From NCBI GenBank assembly GCA_020638495.1, contig JACKIN010000008.1, positions 1 through 64,000 on the forward strand: a stretch of 64,000 nt of DNA, in the 5' to 3' direction. Position numbers and translations under genes: made by a program. Positions 37,425 to 45,919 of the stretch are shown in pieces (within the stretch, counting starts at the first letter, position 1; each line of letters opens with the position of its first letter). The DNA is from Geminicoccaceae bacterium (lineage in GTDB: Bacteria; Pseudomonadota; Alphaproteobacteria; Geminicoccales; Geminicoccaceae). The notes below the pieces were generated by a model. The model was not told the origin of the DNA. It ran no database searches and was given only the letters and a program-made list of their open reading frames with translations.

Positions 37425-38297
37425 TCAGCGGGCGCGCATGGCGATGATGCCGGCGACCACGACGATGCCGGCGCCGAGCAGCATGTACCCGTCCGGATAC
37501 TCGCCGAAGACCATGATGCCGATGAAGATGCCCCAGACGAGCTGCGTGTAGCTGAACGGCTGCAGCACGCTCGCCGGCGCGATCTCGTAGGCCTTCATCA
37601 GGATCATGTGGCCGAAGACGCCGGTCGAGGCGATCACCAGGAGCCCGATGATCTGGTCGGGTGACGGGCTCTGCCAGACGAAGGGGCCGACCGCCGAGGC
37701 CATCAGGCAGCCGACCCAGGCGACGTAGCCGTAGGAGGTCTCGAAGCGGTCCTCCTTGGCGAGGAGCCGGGTCATGAGGCTGTAGACCGCGAACATGGCG
37801 GTGCCGATGACGGCGACGACGCCGACCGGGTAGAAGTCCTCGCCGCCGGGCCTGAGGATGATCAGGACGCCGACGAAGCCGGCGATGACGGCGATCCAGC
37901 GCAGCCGCCCCACCTTCTCGCCGAGGACGAAGGGCGAGAGGGCGGTGACCATGAGCGGGCAGCCGGCGAAGAGCGCCTGCGCCGTGCTGAGCGGCATGTG
38001 GGCCACCACCCAGGCGAAGACGCCGACCTCGACGACGAAGATCGCGGCCCGGATGACCTGCAGCCAGGGGCGACGGGCCTGCACCGCCCGCCGCAGGCCG
38101 CCCGGCTGCCGGGCGATCAGCACCGTGGCGAAGGCGGCGAACAGCCAGTAGCGGACCATGACGATCTGCGCGACATGCAGATCCTGGGCGAGCAGCTTGG
38201 TGATCGCGTCCTGCGAGGCGAAGGTGAGCATCGTCACCAGCATCAAGGCGATGCCCTTCAGGGGCGCCCTGCCGTCATCGGCCACGATCTGCTCCAT
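37425..38297 (-). CDS. DMT/EamA-family transporter
   Basis: A 290-residue protein with ten predicted membrane helices in two EamA repeats, for example MLVTMLTFASQDAITKLLAQ and TGVFGHMILMKAYEIAPASVLQPFSYTQLVWGIFIGIMVFGEYP. The latter is the conserved end of the second repeat. Family members export metabolites such as amino acids or import small solutes. ATG 38297 (MEQIVADDGRAPLKG) starts just before helix 1; the open frame upstream is basic and atypical. Confidence 0.9.
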   Translation of the reverse strand: MEQIVADDGRAPLKGIALMLVTMLTFASQDAITKLLAQDLHVAQIVMVRYWLFAAFATVLIARQPGGLRRAVQARRPWLQVIRAAIFVVEVGVFAWVVAHMPLSTAQALFAGCPLMVTALSPFVLGEKVGRLRWIAVIAGFVGVLIILRPGGEDFYPVGVVAVIGTAMFAVYSLMTRLLAKEDRFETSYGYVAWVGCLMASAVGPFVWQSPSPDQIIGLLVIASTGVFGHMILMKAYEIAPASVLQPFSYTQLVWGIFIGIMVFGEYPDGYMLLGAGIVVVAGIIAMRAR

Positions 38298-38541
38298 CGG
38301 TGTGGCCGGACAGGCTCTGAACGGCCGGCGTTTCGGAGGGCTCTCTAGCAGGCTCCCGAGGGAGCCGCGACAGGCTCCCGCGAGTCGGGAGAGTGGATTG
38401 ATATGGGCTTCAGGGAATGCGCGTAATGCGCGAGTTCGCGCCGCGCGCCCGGCGCGAACGTCCATCTGCCTGATGTGAAAGCGGAATGACCGTTCATCGA
38501 CAAAGAATCCACACCCCGATGAACAGCCCTATCCCCGCCGA

Positions 38542-38550
38542 TGTGGATAA
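38542..38550 (+). promoter_or_regulatory. DnaA box
   Basis: TGTGGATAA, the exact complement of the consensus DnaA box TTATCCACA. In DNA this GC-rich such 9-mers should be rare, and a second perfect copy lies 256 bases away in the same intergenic region. Confidence 0.6.
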
Positions 38551-38797
38551 TCGTCAACGCGGTCTCGCGGCCTTCCCTCGATGCCCCGGGTGCAACGGTT
38601 GAATTGCCCCCGGCAGGCTTTCCATTGCCTCGGGCGGCCCGAAACCCGTCGTCAACTACCTGAGAACAAAGGGTTCTTCCCGGGATATGGCGCAAAGGGG
38701 AGCGCCGCGGGGATGCCGCTCCCTTTGAGCCGGCCGAGCTCTGGAGGGAATCCGGGTATCCGGCGCGATGCGGGGCTTGGGACATTTTCGCACAGTC

Positions 38798-38806
38798 TGT
38801 GGATAA
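38798..38806 (+). promoter_or_regulatory. DnaA box
   Basis: A second perfect TGTGGATAA on the same strand, 119 bases before the chosen yceI start. It may mark a DnaA-controlled promoter or part of a replication origin. Confidence 0.6.
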
Positions 38807-38924
38807 CGTGGATGATTTCACGGGCCCGATGGTGTCGACCGGCGCCGTGGTCGGGGCGAGGGGTGTTCCGGAGCCCCGACAGAGCTATAGTTTAGCGGCA
38901 AACGTGCTCCAGCCGGATGATCCC

Positions 38925-39554
38925 ATGACCGAGCCGTCACCCCTGTCCAGCCGGCGCTTGACATGGCGCCCCGCGTGGCTCGCGACCGCGCTTCTCGCCG
39001 CCTCGCCCTACGCTGCTGCCGTGGCGGTCGCCGAGCCGGCAAGCTGGGTGATCGACCCGGGCAATTCGTCGATCGGCTTCGCTGCCAACCACATCGGCTA
39101 CAAGGACGTGCTCGGCCTCTTTCTCGAGGAGCGCGGCAGCTTCACCTTCGACGAGGCGACGCTGGAGCTCTCCGACCTCGTCTTCGAGGTGGAGGCCGCC
39201 AGCGTCTTCACCGACAACCCGGCCCGCAACGAGCATCTCCTGAGCGACGACTTCCTTGCCGCCGAAAGCCACCCGCTGATCCGCTTCGTCATGACCGAGG
39301 CGCTGCCCGCGACCGCCACCACCGGGACCATCAAGGGCGATCTCACGGTCCGCGGCGTCACGCGGCCGGCCGAGGTCGACGTCACCCTGAACCGCATCGC
39401 CCCCTATCCCTGGGGCAGCAACTACGTCATGGGCGTCAGCGCCGAGGCCGTCGTCCGGCGCAGCGCGTTCGGCAGCACCTACGCGCTCGAGGGCGGGCTC
39501 GTCGCCGACGAGATCTTCCTCGCCTTCGAGATCGAGGCGATCCGCCAGGACTGA
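38925..39554 (+). CDS. YceI-family periplasmic protein
   Basis: A 209-residue exported lipocalin-like protein. A signal peptide (WLATALLAASPYAAAVAVA) precedes SWVIDPGNSSIGFAANHIGYKDVLG, the standard YceI opening. FTDNPARNEHLLSDDFLAAESHPLIRF and VRGVTRPAEVDVTL follow. YceI proteins have a beta-barrel that binds polyisoprenoids or other amphiphiles. ATG 38925 is chosen for the signal peptide; a GTG at 38799 overlaps a DnaA box and would add 42 residues. Confidence 0.88.
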   Translation: MTEPSPLSSRRLTWRPAWLATALLAASPYAAAVAVAEPASWVIDPGNSSIGFAANHIGYKDVLGLFLEERGSFTFDEATLELSDLVFEVEAASVFTDNPARNEHLLSDDFLAAESHPLIRFVMTEALPATATTGTIKGDLTVRGVTRPAEVDVTLNRIAPYPWGSNYVMGVSAEAVVRRSAFGSTYALEGGLVADEIFLAFEIEAIRQD

Positions 39555-39559
39555 CCACC

Positions 39560-40318
39560 TTGCACCATGCCCTGACACGGCTGCGGGGCCTCGGCCGCTC
39601 GCTCGCCATGTACTACTGGCCGCCCGGCAGCACCGCCCGGCTCGCCCGGTTCTATGGCCAGTTCGTGCGGCCGGGCGATCTCTGCTTCGACATCGGCGCC
39701 CATGTCGGCAATCGCAGCCTCGCCTTCGCCCGCCTGGGTGCCCGGGTGGTGGCGGTCGAGCCGCAGCCCGATTTCGCCCGGTTCCTTCGTCATCTGCTGG
39801 CGCGACGCCGGGGAGTGGTGCTGGAGGAGGTGGCCATCGCCGCTGCACCCGGCAGGGTCGAGCTGCATCTGAGCCCGGCGACGCCGACGGTCACGACGGC
39901 CTCGGCCGCCTTCATCGACGGGGTCGCCGCCATCCCGTCCTTCGCCGGGGTACGCTGGGAGAACCGGGTCGAGGTGCCGGCCACGACCCTCGACCTGCTG
40001 ATCGAGCGCCACGGCCTCCCCGACTTCCTCAAGCTCGACATCGAGGGACTGGAGGAGGCGGCGCTCGCCGGGCTGAGCCGGGCACCAAAGCTCCTCTCCT
40101 TCGAGTTCCTGGCCGGAAGGATGGCCAGCGCCGCGCACTGCCTCGACCGGCTGGAGGCGATCGGCGGCTGGACCTTCAACCTCTCGATCGGCGAGAGCCT
40201 CGAGCTGGAATGGCCCGATTTCGTCCCGCGCGAGCGGCTCGATGCCTGGCTCGCCGCCCGCGCCGGCGAGGACTTCTCGGGCGACATCTATGCCCGCCGG
40301 TTGGATGTCGCGTCTTGA
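39560..40318 (+). CDS. FkbM-family methyltransferase
   Basis: A SAM-dependent O-methyltransferase. Motif I is LCFDIGAHVGNRSLAFARLG, followed by VVAVEPQPDFARFL, and VPATTLDLLIERHGLPDFLKLDIEGLEEAAL is the FkbM signature. From TTG 39560 it has 252 residues; ATG 39608 (MYYWPPGSTARL) would give 236. FkbM enzymes methylate sugars, polyketides or other hydroxyls. Its stop overlaps the RibD-like start by four bases (TTGA), so the two are translationally coupled and may act on the same compound. Confidence 0.85.
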   Translation: MHHALTRLRGLGRSLAMYYWPPGSTARLARFYGQFVRPGDLCFDIGAHVGNRSLAFARLGARVVAVEPQPDFARFLRHLLARRRGVVLEEVAIAAAPGRVELHLSPATPTVTTASAAFIDGVAAIPSFAGVRWENRVEVPATTLDLLIERHGLPDFLKLDIEGLEEAALAGLSRAPKLLSFEFLAGRMASAAHCLDRLEAIGGWTFNLSIGESLELEWPDFVPRERLDAWLAARAGEDFSGDIYARRLDVAS

Positions 40319-41061
40319 GTGTCGAGCCCGGGACCTACTGGCCGACCCTGCTCCAGGAACGCCGCCTGCCGGCAGCGGCCGCGGCCGACCCGCTCGCCTG
40401 CGCCTATCTCGACTTCGCCCGGCCCGAGCGGGTCGTGCTCGGCCATCTCGGCCAGAGCCTCGACGGCTACGTCGCCACGCTCGCCGGCCATTCGGCCAAC
40501 ATGACGGGTGCCGCCAACATCCGCCACCTGCATCGCCTGCGGGCGCTTGCGGACGCCATCGTCGTCGGCGCCGGCACCGTCCTCAACGACGACCCGCGGC
40601 TCACCACGCGGCTCGTCGCCGGCCCGTCGCCGGTCCGCGTCGTCCTCGACAACCGCCGCCGCCTGGGCGCGGACTATCGTCTCTTCCGGGAAGGCCCGCC
40701 GACCCTCGTCCTCTGCGCCGCCGACGCGGCCGACGGCGCCACGCTCGGCCGGGCGGAAATCGTGCCGGTCGAGACGGCGGACGGCAGCGTGGCGCCGGCA
40801 GCCGTGCTCGAGGCCCTTGGCACCCGCGGCCTGAAGCGGGTCTTCGTCGAGGGCGGTGGCGTCACCGTCTCGCGCTTCCTCTTCGGCGGCTGCCTCGACA
40901 TCCTCGAGATCTGCGTCTCGCCGCTCGTCCTCGGCAGCGGCCGCCGGGGCCTCGCCGGCCCGGCGCCGGAACGCACCGACGAGGCACTCAGGCTCGAGGG
41001 CTGCCGGGCGATCCCCATGGGCGCCGACATGCTCTTCCACCAGAAGCTGCGGCCGGGCTAA
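40315..41061 (+). CDS. RibD C-terminal-domain reductase
   Basis: A 248-residue stand-alone RibD_C (dihydrofolate-reductase-fold) protein. VVLGHLGQSLDGYVATLAGHS is the family start of the domain, ADAIVVGAGTVLNDDPRLTTRLV binds NADPH and substrate, and KRVFVEGGGVTVSRFL is near the end. It lacks the RibD deaminase domain. Such proteins reduce the ribosyl side chain of diaminopyrimidines, as in riboflavin or methanopterin-like synthesis. It starts at TTG 40315. With ribA and the PTPS homologue at 27.8-30.5 kb it suggests a non-riboflavin branch from GTP. Confidence 0.87.
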   Translation: MSVEPGTYWPTLLQERRLPAAAAADPLACAYLDFARPERVVLGHLGQSLDGYVATLAGHSANMTGAANIRHLHRLRALADAIVVGAGTVLNDDPRLTTRLVAGPSPVRVVLDNRRRLGADYRLFREGPPTLVLCAADAADGATLGRAEIVPVETADGSVAPAAVLEALGTRGLKRVFVEGGGVTVSRFLFGGCLDILEICVSPLVLGSGRRGLAGPAPERTDEALRLEGCRAIPMGADMLFHQKLRPG

Positions 41062-41113
41062 AGTCGCCTTCAAGTCGGGCAAGGGCCCGCTCGGCAGTCA
41101 GGGAGGGAACCTC

Positions 41114-41611
41114 ATGCGGCGCACGTTCGTCCGGGCGGCGCAGCCGGACGAAGCGGCTGCACTCTCCGCCCTGGCGCTGCGGAGCAAGGCCCACTGGGGC
41201 TACCGCCCGGCCTTCATGGCGATGTGTGTGGCCGAGCTGACGGTGACGCCCGAGCTGATCGACGAAGGGCTGGCGCTGGTCGCCGAGCGCTCCGGCCGGA
41301 TCGCCGGCTTCATCGTCTGCACGCCCGTCGATGCCGCCTCGGTCGAGCTCGACATGATCTTCGTCGAGCCCGAGGCGATCGGCCAGGGGATCGGCCGGCT
41401 GCTGGTCGACGCTGCCTTCGCCGGGCTCGCTCGGCGCGGCGTCCGGCGGGTGGAGGTCGCCTCGGACCCGCATGCCGAGCCCTTCTATCGAAGCTGCGGC
41501 TTCGAGCCCGTCGGCACCGTGCCCTCGGGCTCGATTCCCGGCCGGTTCCTGCCACGGCTATGCTTCGCGCTCGATGAGCGCTATTGCGTTGCGCCCAAGG
41601 AGGCACGCTGA
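41114..41611 (+). CDS. GNAT-family N-acetyltransferase
   Basis: A 165-residue GNAT protein. The acetyl-CoA loop is in VEPEAIGQGIGRLLVDAA (motif A), followed by VASDPHAEPFYRSCGFEPVGTVPSGSIPGR. A GGGAGG ribosome site precedes ATG 41114. Its stop overlaps the next SDR start (TGATG), so it appears to be the first gene of the 41.1-44.4 kb operon. The substrate is unknown. Confidence 0.85.
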   Translation: MRRTFVRAAQPDEAAALSALALRSKAHWGYRPAFMAMCVAELTVTPELIDEGLALVAERSGRIAGFIVCTPVDAASVELDMIFVEPEAIGQGIGRLLVDAAFAGLARRGVRRVEVASDPHAEPFYRSCGFEPVGTVPSGSIPGRFLPRLCFALDERYCVAPKEAR

Positions 41612-42381
41612 TGTATCGCGACAAGTACGACCTGACCGGGCGCGTCGCCGTCGTCACCGGCGGCGGCCGCGGCATCGGCTTCGAGAGTGCCCGAGCCCTC
41701 GCCGAGTGCGGCGCCCATGTGGTCATCGCCGAGCTCGACGCGGCGACCGGGCCGCAGGCCGCGGCCGAGCTCGAGCGGCTCGGCTGCTCGGCCGAGTTCG
41801 TGCCCCTCGACGTCACGCAGTCCGCCGCCGTCACCGCCACCGCCGACGCGCTGCAGGAGCGGCACGGCCGGATCGACATCCTCGTCGCCAATGCCGGCAT
41901 CGCCAAGGGCACGCCCGGCGAGGACATGTCGGACGAGGAATGGCTGCTCGTCCTCGACATCAACCTGAACGGCGTCTTCTGGTGCAACCGCGCCTTCGGC
42001 CGGCACATGCTGGCACGGGGGCGCGGCAGCATCGTCAACATCGGCTCGATGAGCGGCCTCATCTCGAACAAGCCGCAGCCGCAGAGCGCCTACAACGCGT
42101 CGAAGTCGGGCGTGCACATGCTGACCAGGTCGCTCGGCGGCGAGTGGGCGACGCGCGGGGTCAGGGTCAATGCCGTGGCTCCCACCTACATCGCCACCGA
42201 GATGACCCGCATGGGTCGCGAGAATCCCGAATGGCTGCCGACCTGGCTCGAGATGACGCCGATGCGCCGGCTGGGCGAGCCGCACGAGATCGCCTCGGCC
42301 GTGCTCTTCCTCGCGTCCGATGCATCGAGCCTGATGACCGGCAGCGTCGTCGTCGTCGACGGCGGCTACACCATCTGGTGA
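41611..42381 (+). CDS. Short-chain dehydrogenase (polyol dehydrogenase-like)
   Basis: A 256-residue classical SDR. VTGGGRGIGFESARAL binds NAD(P), NAGIAKG follows, and the catalytic Ser and YNASK (SAYNASKSGVHML) are present. It ends with VDGGYTIW. Classical SDRs of this kind in erythritol/arabitol loci of rhizobia (LalA, RbtA) oxidise polyols to ketoses; that role is inferred from the neighbouring eryC, eryA and FGGY genes. Its start overlaps the GNAT stop by one base. Confidence 0.87.
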   Translation: MYRDKYDLTGRVAVVTGGGRGIGFESARALAECGAHVVIAELDAATGPQAAAELERLGCSAEFVPLDVTQSAAVTATADALQERHGRIDILVANAGIAKGTPGEDMSDEEWLLVLDINLNGVFWCNRAFGRHMLARGRGSIVNIGSMSGLISNKPQPQSAYNASKSGVHMLTRSLGGEWATRGVRVNAVAPTYIATEMTRMGRENPEWLPTWLEMTPMRRLGEPHEIASAVLFLASDASSLMTGSVVVVDGGYTIW

Positions 42382-42392
42382 AGAGAGGAAGC

Positions 42393-42686
42393 ATGCCCGC
42401 CTACGTCATCGCGACGATCGAGGTCACCGACCCCGAGGCCTACGAGGCCTACAAGACGGCCGCCGCGGCGGCGATCGCGAAGCATGGCGGGCGCTATCTG
42501 GCGCGCGGCGGCCGCAGCCACGTGGCCGAGGGTGCTTTCCCGGGCAGCCGCTTCGTGCTGCTCGAGTTCGCCGACTACGCCACCGCCCAGGGCTTCGTCG
42601 CGTCGGCGGACTACCAGGCCGCCAAGGCGCTGCGCGCCGGGGCCGCGGAAATGAACATGGTCATCATCGAGGGGTACGTGCCGTGA
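42393..42686 (+). CDS. DUF1330 protein
   Basis: A 97-residue ferredoxin-like (dimeric alpha/beta-barrel) protein: MPAYVIATIEVTDPEAYEAYKTA, HGGRYLARGG, GSRFVLLEFADYATAQ and a short C-terminal strand. DUF1330 proteins have no settled function but often sit in catabolic operons. Its end overlaps the following SDR start by four bases (GTGA), so it is translated with it. Confidence 0.87.
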   Translation: MPAYVIATIEVTDPEAYEAYKTAAAAAIAKHGGRYLARGGRSHVAEGAFPGSRFVLLEFADYATAQGFVASADYQAAKALRAGAAEMNMVIIEGYVP

Positions 42687-43468
42687 AGCTCAAGGACAGG
42701 GTTGCCGTGATCACCGGGGGCGCGCGCGGCATCGGCCGGGCGATCGCCGAGCGCTATGCCGACGAGGGGGCGAGGGTGGTCGTCGCCGACATCCTCGAGG
42801 CCGAGGCCAAAGCGACGGCCCAGGCCATCGGCCGAGGCGCGTTCGGCCTGAAGGTCGACGTCACCGACCAGGCCTCGATCGATGCCATGGTGAAGGCCGT
42901 GGTCGACGAGGCGGGCCGGATCGACATCCTCGTCAACAACGCCGCCATCTTCAACATGGCGCCCGTGCTCGAGGTCACCCGCGAGGACTGGGACCGCAAT
43001 TTCGACATCAACACCAAGGGTCTCTTCTTCACGCTCCAGGCGGTCGCCCGGCGGATGGTCGAGCAGGCGGCGGCCGACCCGGCCTGGCGCGGCAAGATCA
43101 TCAACATGGCGAGCCAGGCGGGCCGGCGGGGCGAATCGCTGGTGTCCGCCTATTGCGCGTCCAAGGCCGCCGTCATCTCGATCACCCAGAGCACGGCCAA
43201 GGGCCTGATCCCGCACCGCATCAACGTCAACGGCATAGCGCCCGGCGTGGTCGACACGCCCATGTGGGACGAGGTGGACCGGCTCTTCGCCAAGTACGAG
43301 AACCTGCCGATCGGCGAGAAGAAGCGGCAGGTGGGCGAGGCCGTGCCCTTCGGCCGCATGGGCGTGCCCGAGGACCATGCGGGTGCCGCCGTCTTCCTCG
43401 CCTCCAGCGATGCCGACTACGTGCTGGCCCAGACGCTCAACGTCGACGGCGGCAACTGGATGAGCTGA
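42683..43468 (+). CDS. Sorbitol/polyol dehydrogenase-like SDR
   Basis: A 261-residue classical SDR starting at GTG 42683. ITGGARGIGRAIAERYADEGARVVVADI (NAD-preferring Asp), NNAAIFNMAP and the catalytic YCASK (SAYCASKAAVISITQ) are all present. The C-terminal GIAPGVVDTPMWDEVDRLFAKYENLPIGEKKRQVG is close to bacterial sorbitol/galactitol dehydrogenases (SmoS type). It lies 17 bases before the eryC-like gene and so probably oxidises a polyol in the same route. Confidence 0.9.
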   Translation: MKLKDRVAVITGGARGIGRAIAERYADEGARVVVADILEAEAKATAQAIGRGAFGLKVDVTDQASIDAMVKAVVDEAGRIDILVNNAAIFNMAPVLEVTREDWDRNFDINTKGLFFTLQAVARRMVEQAAADPAWRGKIINMASQAGRRGESLVSAYCASKAAVISITQSTAKGLIPHRINVNGIAPGVVDTPMWDEVDRLFAKYENLPIGEKKRQVGEAVPFGRMGVPEDHAGAAVFLASSDADYVLAQTLNVDGGNWMS

Positions 43469-43485
43469 AGCGACGGAGCAGCACG

Positions 43486-44394
43486 ATGCCCTTCACGCTC
43501 GGCGTCAACACCAACGCCTTCGTCAACCGGATCGTCGAGCCGGAAGAGCTGGTGCGCACCGTGGTCGAAAAGATCGGGCTCAGGCGCATCCAGCTCACGC
43601 CCGAGATCCTGAGCCCCGACTGGCCGGCTTCGGTCATCGCCGCCCAGGTGCGCCGCTGGAACGCGGCCTGCGAGAAGCACGGGGCCAGGATCACCACGAC
43701 CTTCACCGGCAACTACACGCGCCTCAACAGCCTCTGTCACCCCGACCCCGACGTGCGCGCCCACTGGCGGGCCTGGCTCGGGCGGCTGATCGACATCACC
43801 GCCGACCTCGGCGGTGCCGCCACGGGCAGCCAGATCGGCATCCTGACCTATGCCGACGACCGCGACCCCGCCCGCCGCGCCGCCCGCTTCGCCGAGGCCC
43901 GCGACCACTGGCACGCGCTGGCCGGGCACGCCAAGGAACGCGGCCTCGCGTGCCTGATGTGGGAGCCCATGTCGATCAGCCGCGAGTTCGGCCAGACCAT
44001 CGAGGCCTGCAGGCGCGACCACGCCGCCCTCAACGAGGGCTCGCCTTTGCCGATCCTGATCAACGCCGACATCGACCACGGCGACGTCACCTCATCCGAC
44101 CCCGCCGACACCGACCCCTATGCCTGGGCCGAGGCCCTGGCGACCCTGAGCCCGGTCGTCCACATCAAGCAGAGCTCCATGGACAAGGGCGGCCATCGCC
44201 CCTTCACCGCCGCCTACAACGCCAAGGGCCGCGTCGTGCCCGAACGCCTGATCCAGGCCCTCGAACGCGGCGGCGGCCGGGACAACGAGCTCGTCTTCGA
44301 GTTCACCTTCCGCGAGCGCGAGCCGACCGACAGCGAGGTCGTGGCGGCGCTGAAGGAGTCGGTCGACTTCTGGCGGGGCCACGTCGAGCTCTGA
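43486..44394 (+). CDS. eryC: Sugar-phosphate isomerase/epimerase, EryC-like
   Basis: A 302-residue TIM-barrel enzyme of the AP-endonuclease 2 superfamily. LGVNTNAFVNRIVEPEELV, WEPMSISREFGQTIEAC, NADIDHGDVTSSDP, IHIKQSSMDKGGHRPFTA and FEFTFREREPTDSEVV match the EryC proteins of rhizobial/Brucella erythritol loci, which isomerise tetrulose phosphates. Metal ligands are probably in the WEPMS, DIDHGD and EFTF segments. The stop TGA is two bases from the IS copy 2, which may have inserted there and cut this gene off from the rest of the ery locus. Confidence 0.85.
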   Translation: MPFTLGVNTNAFVNRIVEPEELVRTVVEKIGLRRIQLTPEILSPDWPASVIAAQVRRWNAACEKHGARITTTFTGNYTRLNSLCHPDPDVRAHWRAWLGRLIDITADLGGAATGSQIGILTYADDRDPARRAARFAEARDHWHALAGHAKERGLACLMWEPMSISREFGQTIEACRRDHAALNEGSPLPILINADIDHGDVTSSDPADTDPYAWAEALATLSPVVHIKQSSMDKGGHRPFTAAYNAKGRVVPERLIQALERGGGRDNELVFEFTFREREPTDSEVVAALKESVDFWRGHVEL

Positions 44395-44396
44395 GA

Positions 44397-45905
44397 GAGC
44401 GTGTGAAGGAATGCAGGGCCATGCTGTATTTCGGCTTGGACTTGGCGCCTGGCCGCGATTTTGGTGCGCCAGCGGGAGAGGGCTGGAGGCGGTGGGAGGT
44501 TGAGGGCCGCGGCGGCCCGCTGTTCAGGCGATGAGCTCGCCGGGCTGGAGCAGCCGCAGGGCGATGCGCAGGTTGTGGGCGAGCGCCTGCCACAGGGCGA
44601 CGGCGCGCACCTTTTTCAGCCCCCGCACCAGGAATTGCCGCAGGCCACGATTGCGGACCTGGGCGTTGACGCATTCGATGGTGGCGGCTCGGTCCCTGTA
44701 GATCGCCTTGGCGGCCTCGCCCTCCATCCGTTGGCGCCACGCCAGGACGGCATCGGTATCCCCCTTCATCCGGTCGGTCGGGGCGCGCGCCGTGTCGCGC
44801 GGGGTCATCGGCGGGGCGTAGAGGGTCACACCCCGGCCGTCCAGCCGGTCGATGGCCGCCAGGTTGACGAAGCCGCCATCGGCCAGCATCTCGCGCGGCA
44901 GCTTGCCGAAGCGCTCGGCGATCTGGTCGGCCATCGGCTCCAGGTGGGGCTGGTCGCCGCCGCTGTTGGTCACCGCCACGCCGACGATCAGGCGATGCTC
45001 GGTCTCGGCGGCGAGCTGGACGTTGAAGGCGGGCCGAAAGCCGCCGTCGGCCATCTTCATCACCCGTGCCTCCGGATCGGTGGTCGAGACCCGCGCCTTG
45101 TCCTTCTTTGTCGCCGGGCGCCTGGCCTCGACGGCCGGCAGCTCGGCCAGCGCCGCCGCCACCCGCTCCTCGCGCTCGCGCACCGCCCGTTCCTGCGCCG
45201 CCCGCCGGCGGCCCGACGCCGCCGCCGGGTCGGCCGCCAGCTCGGCCTTCAGCGCCCGCACCCGCTCCGCCGCCTGCCGACGGCAGTTCTCCAAGCTCTC
45301 CCGCCGCCGGAACGAAGCCGCTCCCGCCGAGGCCCGCACCTTCATCCCGTCCTGGGCCAGCCGATCCAGTCGCACCAGCCCCTTGTGCAGCAGCACCGCC
45401 ACGCTGGCCGTCAGCGTCTTGTCGAGCCAGGCCGCATGAGCCGTGCGGAAGTCGCTCAGGGATTTGTGGTTGGTCGACACCCCGCCGCACAGCCAGCGAT
45501 AGGCGACGTGGCTGCCGCACAACTCGGCCAGCCGCCGGGCGCTGCCCACCCCGTCGATGGTCGCGAACAGCCACAGCGCCACCAAAATGCGCGGATCGGC
45601 CGGCGGATGCCCCACATGGCCTGCCACCGCCTTGATCCCCGCCAGCAGATCCGAGATGTCCAGACCCTCGACGAACCGCCACACCAGCCGCGCCGGATGA
45701 CCCGCCGAAAGCAAATCATCCAGACTGCACACCCGAAGCTCGACCTGTGACCGCTCCGCTTTCCTCAACCGGGGCGCACCGACAGGCACCTTCCCCGGCG
45801 CCGCCGCCGCCGGCAGATCATCGAAAAGACCCTCCTCCATACCCCCCCTCTCAGATCGCTGCGGCTATTCTATCGAAAAGGCGCAGGACATTCATTCACA
45901 GGCTC
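44397..45905 (-). mobile_element. IS1182-like insertion sequence, copy 2 (inverted)
   Basis: A 1509-bp element apparently identical to copy 1 but in the opposite orientation. The same terminal repeats are present. The right flank begins TGA. The left flank reads TGAGA before the element; if TGA is the duplicated target, two extra bases (GA) sit at that end. It lies between eryC and a HigA-like gene and disrupts no complete ORF. Confidence 0.92.
44524..45840 (-). CDS. IS1182-family DDE transposase (copy 2)
   Basis: A 438-residue transposase identical in translation to the one at 33149. The same DUF772-like N-terminus, charged insert and STTDPEARVMKMADGG signature are present. Full identity in all reading frames means the two copies have not diverged, so transposition was recent or they are kept alike by gene conversion. 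The terminal ATG lies 65 bases inside the element. Confidence 0.93.
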   Translation of the reverse strand: MEEGLFDDLPAAAAPGKVPVGAPRLRKAERSQVELRVCSLDDLLSAGHPARLVWRFVEGLDISDLLAGIKAVAGHVGHPPADPRILVALWLFATIDGVGSARRLAELCGSHVAYRWLCGGVSTNHKSLSDFRTAHAAWLDKTLTASVAVLLHKGLVRLDRLAQDGMKVRASAGAASFRRRESLENCRRQAAERVRALKAELAADPAAASGRRRAAQERAVREREERVAAALAELPAVEARRPATKKDKARVSTTDPEARVMKMADGGFRPAFNVQLAAETEHRLIVGVAVTNSGGDQPHLEPMADQIAERFGKLPREMLADGGFVNLAAIDRLDGRGVTLYAPPMTPRDTARAPTDRMKGDTDAVLAWRQRMEGEAAKAIYRDRAATIECVNAQVRNRGLRQFLVRGLKKVRAVALWQALAHNLRIALRLLQPGELIA

Positions 45906-45919
45906 TGACGGCTCCCCGT

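Larger units (their letters stand above)
38298..38924. other. 627-bp intergenic region with two DnaA boxes
   Basis: No gene is seen here. It separates the divergent EamA and yceI genes. It holds two perfect DnaA boxes (38542-38550 and 38798-38806, both TGTGGATAA on the plus strand), a weaker partial box (ATCCACA near 38505), three GANTC methylation sites, and a 7-bp hairpin GGCTCCC-GA-GGGAGCC at 38351-38366. No AT-rich unwinding element is evident. Confidence 0.6.

Noticed and set aside
38799..38924. Longer yceI start at GTG 38799
   Set aside because: The added 42 residues precede a normal signal peptide and the GTG lies inside a DnaA box, so the start at 38925 is more likely.
33084..45905. 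Inversion of the 9.8-kb segment between the two IS copies already fixed
   Set aside because: Both flanks of copy 1 restore the same esterase frame and share the TCA duplication, so no inversion has occurred relative to that insertion.
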